Shown one piece after another: positions 58,900 to 64,000 of a DNA stretch of 64,000 nucleotides. Within the stretch, counting starts at the first letter, position 1. Each line of letters starts with the position of its first letter. The stretch is taken from positions 6,792,001-6,856,000 of the forward strand of contig NZ_JAFBCL010000001.1 of assembly GCF_016907655.1 (NCBI RefSeq), given 5' to 3'. Source of the stretch: Saccharothrix algeriensis. GTDB lineage: Bacteria; Actinomycetota; Actinomycetes; Mycobacteriales; Pseudonocardiaceae. A program made the position numbers and the translations under genes. The notes beneath the pieces were generated by a model. The model had not been told where the DNA came from, did not search any database, and was given only the letters and a program-made list of their open reading frames with translations.

Positions 58900-59559
58900 T
58901 CAGGTCAGGCGCCAGACGCGGGTGGTGCGGGTGTCGACGCCTTCCAGGTCCCTGGGCACGGGCACGTGGTGGGTGGCGAGCAGGCGCAGGCCGGTGCGGG
59001 GCAGGTGGGCGCGTTGGGGGTCGCCGACGAGCACCAGGGCGCCGCGGGCGTGGGCCCGGCGCAGGAAGGGCAGGACGCGGGCGGTCATGTCGCGGTCGTA
59101 GAACACGTCGCCGGCCAGGACGACGTCGGTGTCGGGGTCGGTGTCGAGCAGGTCGGCGACGTGGGTGCGCACGGTGACGTCGTTGGCGCGGGCGTTGAGG
59201 TCGGCGGCGGCCGCGGCGAGGGGGTCGACGTCGTTGGCGGTGACGTGGCGGGCGCCGGTCCTGGCGGCGGCGATGGCGACCAGGCCGGAGCCGGTGGCCA
59301 GGTCCAGGACGCGGCGGCCGGCGGTGGCGCCGGGGTGGTCGAGCAGGTGGCGGGCCAGGGCTTGGCCGCCCGCCCAGGGGAAGGCCCAGAACGGCGGTTC
59401 GGCGTGGCCGGTGGCCTGCCACAGGGCGGTGATGTCGGTGGCGGTGCGCAGCACGACCTCCGGCACGAGCGGCACGGGTTGGGGCGTGGTGTGCCGGTGG
59501 ACGAAGTCGCGCTGCGGGTCGGGTCGTCCCGGGTCGGGCTGCTCGGGGCGGTGCGCCAC
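58900..59559 (-). CDS. METTL20-like class I methyltransferase
   Basis: 219 residues. PPFWAFPWAGGQALARHLLD followed by motif I VLDLATGSGLVAI and NDVDP is characteristic of the METTL20/nicotinamide N-methyltransferase-like family, several members of which methylate protein lysines. The post-motif AGDVFYD matches the family's D-x-F/Y element. It is coupled to an upstream XRE gene (3-bp gap). The target protein is unknown. Confidence 0.85.
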   Translation of the reverse strand: MAHRPEQPDPGRPDPQRDFVHRHTTPQPVPLVPEVVLRTATDITALWQATGHAEPPFWAFPWAGGQALARHLLDHPGATAGRRVLDLATGSGLVAIAAARTGARHVTANDVDPLAAAAADLNARANDVTVRTHVADLLDTDPDTDVVLAGDVFYDRDMTARVLPFLRRAHARGALVLVGDPQRAHLPRTGLRLLATHHVPVPRDLEGVDTRTTRVWRLT

Positions 59560-59562
59560 CGG

Positions 59563-59847
59563 TCAGGCCGCGCCCGCGCGGTGGTCGGGCGCGGTGTCGC
59601 CGTCGGGGTGGGCCAGGTCGCGGCACAGGGCGTCGAGGGAGAGGCCGACGGCGGCGGCGAGGGCGGCGACGGTGAAGAACGCGGGCGTGGGGATGCGCCC
59701 GCGCTCGATCTTGCGCAGCGTTTCCACCGAGATGCCGGCGGCGGTGGCGACCTGGGTCATGCTGCGCTCGCCGCGGGCCAGGCGCAGGGCTTCGCCGAGG
59801 CGCTCGCCGCGGGCGTGGTCGGAGGGGGTGAGGGGTTGTCGCACCAT
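59563..59847 (-). CDS. XRE-family small regulator
   Basis: 94 residues with one helix-turn-helix (about 14-72): LGEALRLARGERSMTQVATAAGISVETLRKIERGRIPTPA. The tail is His/Asp-rich. ATG 59847 follows a TACTAT hexamer by 6 nt (leaderless), and that -10 lies in a 28-bp palindrome that also faces the divergent methionine aminopeptidase gene. It is most likely autoregulatory and may control the aminopeptidase and the methyltransferase. Confidence 0.85.
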   Translation of the reverse strand: MVRQPLTPSDHARGERLGEALRLARGERSMTQVATAAGISVETLRKIERGRIPTPAFFTVAALAAAVGLSLDALCRDLAHPDGDTAPDHRAGAA

Positions 59848-59850
59848 GCT

Positions 59851-59878
59851 GTGATAGTAATACCGGTATAACTATCAC
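59851..59878. promoter_or_regulatory. 28-bp near-perfect palindrome, divergent operator
   Basis: GTGATAGT-A-ATACC / GGTAT-A-ACTATCAC, with one A/A mismatch per arm, fills the 45-bp gap between the XRE gene and map and contains the XRE -10 TACTAT (minus strand). A regulator bound here would govern both directions. Confidence 0.7.
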
Positions 59879-59892
59879 GGTTGGAGTCTGTG

Positions 59893-60663
59893 GTGATCGA
59901 GTTGAAATCCCCCGGTGAGCTGGCCGCCATGCGCGCGGCGGGCCTGGTCGTGGCCGACGCGCTGGCCGCGGTCCGCGACCGGGCGCGGGTCGGGGTGTCG
60001 CTGCTGGAGCTGGACGAGGTCGCCGCCGCGGTCATCCGCGCCGCCGGGGCGGGCTCGTCGTTCCTGCACTACCGCCCGTCCTTCGCCCCCACCCCGTTCC
60101 CCGGCCACATCTGCGCCTCGGTCAACGACGTGATCGTGCACGGCATCCCGTCGGCCTACCGGCTGCGCGAGGGCGACCTGGTCAGCATCGACTGCGGCGC
60201 GCACCTGGACGGCTGGCACGGCGACGCGGCGGTCAGCTTCGTCGTCGGCCGCGCCGACCCGGCCGACGACGCCCTGGTCCGCACCGCCGAGCGCGCCCTG
60301 GCCGCGGGCATCGCCGCGGCCGTGCCGGGCAACCGGATGGGCGATGTCTCCGCGGCCGTCGGGCGCGTCGGGCGGGCCGCCGGGTACGGCATCCCCGCCG
60401 ACTTCGGCGGCCACGGCATCGGCCGCGCCATGCACGAGGCCCCCGGCGTGCCCAACGAGGGCCGCCCCGGCCGCGGCCTGACCCTGCGGGCGGGCATGGC
60501 GCTGGCGATCGAGCCGATGTTCCACGCCGGGGGCCGCGACGCCTACCGCGAGGCCGACGACGGGTGGGCCCTGCACACCGTCGACGGCAGCCGGGCCGCC
60601 CACGTCGAGCACTCCGTGGCCATCACCGAGGACGGGCCCCTGGTCCTCACCGCGCCCCGGTAG
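59893..60663 (+). CDS. map: Methionine aminopeptidase, type I
   Basis: 256 residues. All metal ligands are present: Asp100, Asp111, His174, Glu207 and Glu239, with His83 as helper. It lacks the N-terminal zinc finger of some homologues. It removes N-terminal Met from new proteins. Actinomycetes usually carry more than one map; this may be a secondary copy under control of the divergent XRE gene. GTG 59893 has GGAG 8 nt upstream; TTG 59881 is also in frame. Confidence 0.93.
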   Translation: MIELKSPGELAAMRAAGLVVADALAAVRDRARVGVSLLELDEVAAAVIRAAGAGSSFLHYRPSFAPTPFPGHICASVNDVIVHGIPSAYRLREGDLVSIDCGAHLDGWHGDAAVSFVVGRADPADDALVRTAERALAAGIAAAVPGNRMGDVSAAVGRVGRAAGYGIPADFGGHGIGRAMHEAPGVPNEGRPGRGLTLRAGMALAIEPMFHAGGRDAYREADDGWALHTVDGSRAAHVEHSVAITEDGPLVLTAPR

Positions 60664-60684
60664 CGGGCCGCCCCGGGGGCGGCG

Positions 60685-60739
60685 CGCCACCCCGCCGCCG
60701 TCCGGGCGGGCCCGCCCGGACGGCGGCGGCGGGGTGGCG
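60685..60739. terminator. Bidirectional terminator
   Basis: Long inverted repeat with a 3-nt bulge (arms at 60685-60710 and 60711-60739, arm core CCACCCCGCCGCCG) between map and the convergent SDR gene. Confidence 0.7.
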
Positions 60740-60775
60740 GACCGGGCGCGGGGGCCGCCGCTCCCCCGGCCCGGA

Positions 60776-61492
60776 CTACTGCCCGCCCGCCACCCGCAGC
60801 ACGGCCCCGGTGGTGAACGACGCCTCGTCGCCGAGCAGCCACGCGATCGCCGCGGCGATCTCCTCCGGCTGCCCCGCCCGCCCCAGCGGGATGCGCGGGG
60901 CCACCCGCTGCGGCCGGTCGGGCACGCCGGACAGCTCGTGGATGGCCGTGTGCACGGTGCCCGCCGCCACCGCGTTGACCCGGATGCCGCGCGGCCCCAG
61001 CTCCTTGGCCAGCCCGACGGTCATCGCGTCCACCGCGGCCTTGCTCGCCGCGTAGTGCACGTACTCCCCCGGCGCGCCCAGCGTCGCCGCCGCCGAGGAC
61101 ACCGACACGATCGCCCCGCCCTCGACCAGCTCGCGCGCCGCCCGCCGCGCGCACAGCAGCGCGCCCAGCACGTTGACCTCCACCACCCGCCGCAGGTCCG
61201 GCACCCGCGTGTCGGCCAGCGGGCCGACCGGGCTGGTGATCCCGGCGTTGATCACCACCCCGGTGACCTGCCCCAGCCCGGCCGCCGCCGCGAACAGCCC
61301 GTCCACGTCGGCCTCTGCGGAGACCTCCGCCCGCACCGCCAGGCCCCCGACCTCCTCGGCCAGCTCCCGGGCCTCCCGCTCCGCGGCCCGGTAGCCGATC
61401 ACCACCCGGTGCCCGCGCGCCGCCAGCGCGCGCACCGTCGCCGCGCCGATGCCCCGGCTGCCGCCGGTCACCACGGTCAGCTGTCCGGCCAC
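60776..61492 (-). CDS. Short-chain dehydrogenase/reductase
   Basis: 238 residues from GTG 61492. The NAD(P) motif TGGSRGIG is at 9-16, NAG at 82-84, Ser132/133, and Tyr147-x3-Lys151, the classical SDR catalytic set. FabG-like length. It reduces a carbonyl or oxidises an alcohol; the substrate is open. Upstream in-frame GTGs exist, but the SDR core begins at 61492, with a G-rich SD just before it. It is followed upstream on the same strand by the TetR gene start, 219 bp away. Confidence 0.9.
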   Translation of the reverse strand: MAGQLTVVTGGSRGIGAATVRALAARGHRVVIGYRAAEREARELAEEVGGLAVRAEVSAEADVDGLFAAAAGLGQVTGVVINAGITSPVGPLADTRVPDLRRVVEVNVLGALLCARRAARELVEGGAIVSVSSAAATLGAPGEYVHYAASKAAVDAMTVGLAKELGPRGIRVNAVAAGTVHTAIHELSGVPDRPQRVAPRIPLGRAGQPEEIAAAIAWLLGDEASFTTGAVLRVAGGQ

Positions 61493-61711
61493 GCCGCCAC
61501 CCCCGTCCCGCCCGGCGCCACCCGGCGCCGCTCCCGTGATCGCCACACGCCGCAACCTACGTCCCGCCCGCCGCGCCCGGACACCGACACCCGGAAAAAG
61601 CCCCGCCGCGGCGGCAGCCCCCGCTGCTCGCGCGGACACGACAGGCGCCACACCCCGGTCTCGCCCCGATCGGCCCGCCGCCGGCCCGGACCGCCGACCC
61701 CGGCGACCGGC

Positions 61712-62326
61712 TCACCCGGCCTGGACGCGGCCGTCGTCCTCCCACCGCCCGGTCGGCACCGCCGCGCGGAACAGGCCCAGCCCCACCGCGTGCGGGTCGT
61801 CCAGGCCCACCTCGCGCACCGCGTCGGCCGGCAGCGCCAGCAGCGACACCGCCACCCCCAGGAAGCAGGCGTCCAGCAGGCCCGCGTCGCGCGCCGACGA
61901 GGGCAGCCCCGCCGCCCGGTGCAGCCGCGCGCCCGCCTCGGCGTTGGACACCACCACCCGCCCCAGCGCCTCGCGCAGCGCCGGGCGCCGCACCGCCTCC
62001 AGGTACAGCTCCACCATCGCCAGCAGCTGCGTCGGGTCCTCGGCCACCGCCCGGCGCAGCAGCGCCGGGTACAGCTGCGCGACCTGCTCCGGCGAGATGT
62101 CCTGCGGCGTCGTCGCCGACAACCGCGCCACCGCCTCGGCGTGCGACTGCGCCATCCGGCCCGCCGCCGCCTGCAGCAGCGCCTCTCGCGTCGGGAAGTA
62201 GTTCTTCGTCGTGCCCTGCGGCACCCCCGCCGCCCGGTCCACCGCGCGGTGCGTCAGCCCCCGGCCGCCCTCGGCGGCCAGCACGGAGATGACGGTGTCG
62301 CACAGCAGCTCACGGCGGGTGGTCAC
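61712..62326 (-). CDS. TetR-family regulator
   Basis: 204 residues. The helix-turn-helix (about 8-52) reads LLCDTVISVLAAEGGRGLTHRAVDRAAGVPQGTTKNYFPTREALL. The C-terminal part is a typical all-helical ligand domain. GTG 62326 overlaps the stop of the 59-residue zinc-ribbon gene (GTGA), so the two are coupled. It may regulate the SDR gene downstream. Confidence 0.88.
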   Translation of the reverse strand: MTTRRELLCDTVISVLAAEGGRGLTHRAVDRAAGVPQGTTKNYFPTREALLQAAAGRMAQSHAEAVARLSATTPQDISPEQVAQLYPALLRRAVAEDPTQLLAMVELYLEAVRRPALREALGRVVVSNAEAGARLHRAAGLPSSARDAGLLDACFLGVAVSLLALPADAVREVGLDDPHAVGLGLFRAAVPTGRWEDDGRVQAG

Positions 62327-62502
62327 GGGGAGGGGACCCTATCCGACGCCGGTCCGCCGCCCGCCGTCGCCACCACCCGGTCCCCCTCCAGCACCAGCCA
62401 CAGCCCGCACACGCACCGCACGTAGCAGACCCGGCCGTGCCGGGAGGCCGGGTAGGCGTGCTCGGAGGAAGGCCAACCGCAGGAAGGGCACCCGATCGTC
62501 AC
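62323..62502 (-). CDS. 59-residue zinc-ribbon protein coupled to the TetR gene
   Basis: The minus-strand frame from GTG 62502 encodes 59 residues beginning MTIGCPSCGWPSSE. Cys pairs CPSC and CVRCVCG-like (Cys at 5, 8, 26, 30, 32) make a zinc ribbon. Its TGA overlaps the TetR start as GTGA, the same coupling seen in other operons of this window. The protein is not in a family I can name; roles in nucleic-acid binding or as a metal sensor are possible. Confidence 0.72.
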   Translation of the reverse strand: MTIGCPSCGWPSSEHAYPASRHGRVCYVRCVCGLWLVLEGDRVVATAGGGPASDRVPSP

Positions 62503-62528
62503 GCCACCCAGCGTGGTGTCATGGTTCA

Positions 62529-63035
62529 GTGCATTTCAACCCTTACGGGGGCGCCGCCGCCCAGCTCGCCGCCGCCCTGGTCAACGCAGACCCGCGCGGC
62601 ACCGCCGAGGACCTGCTGGACCTGCTGCGCGAGCACGGCTACAAACCCCTGGGCGCCCTGTCCGCCGGCCAGGCCCGCGACCTGACCGCCTGGGCGCGCC
62701 GCCTCGAACCGGTCTTCGCCGGCGAAACCGACCGCGTGGCGCACCTCAACGCCCTGCTCGCCGAGACCGCCGCCAGGCCCTACATCTCCACCCACGACGA
62801 CCGGCCGCCCCACCTGCACTTCGCCCCCACCGCCGCGCCCACCCCCGACCGCGTGCGCGCCTTCACCGCCGCGGGCCTGGCCCACGTCGTGTGCGAGGCC
62901 CCCGACCGCCTCGGCCGCTGCGCCCGCCCCGGCTGCGCCACCGTCTACGTCGACACCTCCCGCAACGGCCGCCGCCGCTACTGCACCACCCGCTGCGCCA
63001 ACCGCGTCCAGGTCGCCCGCCACCGGGCGCGCTGA
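62529..63035 (+). CDS. CGNR-type zinc-finger protein (ABATE-domain-like)
   Basis: 168 residues. The N-terminal helical region is followed by the C-terminal zinc finger CARPGCATVYVDTSRNGRRR then YCTTRCANRVQ, which matches the CGNR pattern with Ala for Gly (CANR). These proteins are thought to be DNA-binding regulators with an ABATE stress-sensing domain. GTG 62529 starts VHFNPYGGAAAQLA, a common opening of the family. It is divergent from the zinc-ribbon/TetR pair. Confidence 0.87.
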   Translation: MHFNPYGGAAAQLAAALVNADPRGTAEDLLDLLREHGYKPLGALSAGQARDLTAWARRLEPVFAGETDRVAHLNALLAETAARPYISTHDDRPPHLHFAPTAAPTPDRVRAFTAAGLAHVVCEAPDRLGRCARPGCATVYVDTSRNGRRRYCTTRCANRVQVARHRAR

Positions 63036-63060
63036 ACCCGGGCCGGCCACGGCCCCGGCG

Positions 63061-63088
63061 CAGCACCCTCAGCGCAGCACCCTCAGCG
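63061..63088. repeat. Two tandem 14-bp repeats
   Basis: CAGCACCCTCAGCG occurs twice head to tail, with a third partial copy after it. It overlaps the stop codon of the following minus-strand gene. Confidence 0.8.
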
Positions 63089-63970
63089 CAGCACCCGGCG
63101 GCCGAAGCGCACCCCGTCGAACTCCGCCGCCTCGCCGATCAGCGCCGACCCCACGTCGGTCCACCCCCGGAACCACGACCCGGAGAACACCGCGTCCCGG
63201 TGGAACACCACCTCGCCGAACAGCGCCCGCCCACCGAAGAACACCCCCTCGAACCGCGCCGGGCCGCCGAACTCCGCCCGCCGCAGGTCCGCCCGCCCCG
63301 ACACCTTCGCCCCCCGCGCCGAGACCTCCTCCGCCACCTGCGCCCCCGACAGCACCAGGTTCCCGGTGAACACCGCCAGCTCCGCCGACAGCGACCGCGC
63401 GAACAGGGCGTCGGTGAACACCGCGTGCCGCAGGAACCGGGCCCCGTCGAACACCGCCTCGCCGGTCACCGTCACCGCCGCGAACCGCGCGTCGCCCACG
63501 AACACCGCCCCGGTGAAGTCCGCCCGGCCCACCCGGCACCCCGACAGGTCGAAGTCCACCAGGATCGCGCCGGCCGCGCGCACGTCCATCCCCGGCCAGA
63601 ACTGCTCACCCGGCCGCAGGTGCGACACCAGCTCCCGCTGCACCGCGGTGCGCCACGGCGTGTCCAGCCCCCGGCTCACCCCGCCCCGCAACGCCGCCAG
63701 CCACGTGTCCACCACGTCCTGGCGCCGCCGCGGCGAGTCCCGGCCGATGCGCGCCAGCAGCAGCAACCCCTCCCGCTCACCGGCGCGGAACCTCCGGTTC
63801 GCCTCCCGCCACACCGACACCGGCGACGGCGCCCCGCCACCGGTGCGGCGGCGGGCGTGCTCGTCCAGCAGCGTCTCCGCCCGGGACCTCCGGTGGTGGC
63901 GCACCGCCACCGCGACCACCACCAGCGCCACCGCCAGCCACATCACCCACGTCGGCATGACACCGATCAT
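63083..63970 (-). CDS. Pentapeptide-repeat membrane protein (second copy of this type)
   Basis: 295 residues. One N-terminal transmembrane helix (about 5-24) and a basic linker are followed by a helical region (about 45-125) and a pentapeptide-repeat beta-helix (about 130-290: ADFTGAVFVGDARFAAVTVTGEAVFDGARF). The layout is like the protein at 19995-21413, with a shorter linker. The function is unknown. ATG 63970 has GGGGCAGGG upstream; ATG 63958 is also possible. Confidence 0.85.
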   Translation of the reverse strand: MIGVMPTWVMWLAVALVVVAVAVRHHRRSRAETLLDEHARRRTGGGAPSPVSVWREANRRFRAGEREGLLLLARIGRDSPRRRQDVVDTWLAALRGGVSRGLDTPWRTAVQRELVSHLRPGEQFWPGMDVRAAGAILVDFDLSGCRVGRADFTGAVFVGDARFAAVTVTGEAVFDGARFLRHAVFTDALFARSLSAELAVFTGNLVLSGAQVAEEVSARGAKVSGRADLRRAEFGGPARFEGVFFGGRALFGEVVFHRDAVFSGSWFRGWTDVGSALIGEAAEFDGVRFGRRVLR

Positions 63971-64000
63971 GCCCTGCCCCGGGCGCCCCGCAGGCGCGGT

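Noticed and set aside
1..64000. tRNA or rRNA genes
   Set aside because: No cloverleaf with a GGTTCRA T-arm or rRNA core sequence was seen; a covariance-model search would be needed to be certain.

Overview
The window is chromosomal DNA of a very high-GC actinomycete. By eye its G+C is above 70 %, codons end almost always in G or C, GTG starts are frequent, and many genes lack a Shine-Dalgarno sequence but carry a -10-like hexamer 6-7 nt before the start codon, as expected for leaderless mRNAs. RbpA, an adjacent Lnt/Ppm1 pair, an AfsR-type regulator, an F420-family luciferase-like oxidoreductase and secreted hydrolases point to a mycelial, secreting actinomycete. Saccharothrix, Actinosynnema or Lentzea type Pseudonocardiaceae would fit, but the genus is an inference. 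I see no rRNA, tRNA, CRISPR array, transposase or prophage.

Layout. 1-2821 (minus): a three-gene operon of a J-domain pseudokinase, a vWA protein and an adenylosuccinate-synthetase paralogue that runs off the left edge, driven by a leaderless promoter inside an 11-bp inverted repeat. 3.5-24.7 kb: mostly single genes, many secreted or regulatory: glycosyltransferase, DUF805 protein, tannase-like esterase, acyltransferase, aldehyde dehydrogenase, HNH lipoprotein, GH18 chitinase, D-amino-acid-oxidase-like flavoprotein, two methyltransferases, an XRE-cupin regulator, an AraC regulator, a voltage-gated cation channel, a pentapeptide-repeat membrane protein, P450 and an S1 protease.

24.9-36.3 kb: a lysine beta-pathway (kam) region: kamA on the minus strand, then on the plus strand fxsA, an LLM oxidoreductase/GH13 pair, and the tightly coupled operon kdd - amidohydrolase - kamD - kamE - kal, followed by GntR and TetR regulators. 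Together these enzymes would convert L-lysine through beta-lysine and 3,5-diaminohexanoate toward aminobutyryl-CoA and crotonyl-CoA. The cleavage enzyme Kce and the CoA-transferase step are not seen here.

36.3-50 kb: PspC, two small exported proteins, lnt-ppm1, rbpA with a SigR-type promoter, a Nudix hydrolase, thymidine kinase, a PadR regulator with a membrane protein, a UMF1-type transporter, GDPD, a small zinc-finger protein, a PAS-GGDEF-EAL protein, and VOC and GNAT proteins. 50-56 kb: an AfsR/BTAD regulator, Ku, and a tyrosine recombinase beside a 36-bp palindrome with a Xer-like core, a 32-bp palindrome and a near-perfect dif site (55960-55987). This suggests the replication terminus of a circular chromosome. 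56-64 kb: epoxide hydrolase/MarR, proline iminopeptidase, a METTL20-like methyltransferase with an XRE regulator divergent from a methionine aminopeptidase, an SDR, a TetR regulator coupled to a 59-residue zinc-ribbon gene, a CGNR-type zinc-finger protein and a second pentapeptide-repeat protein.
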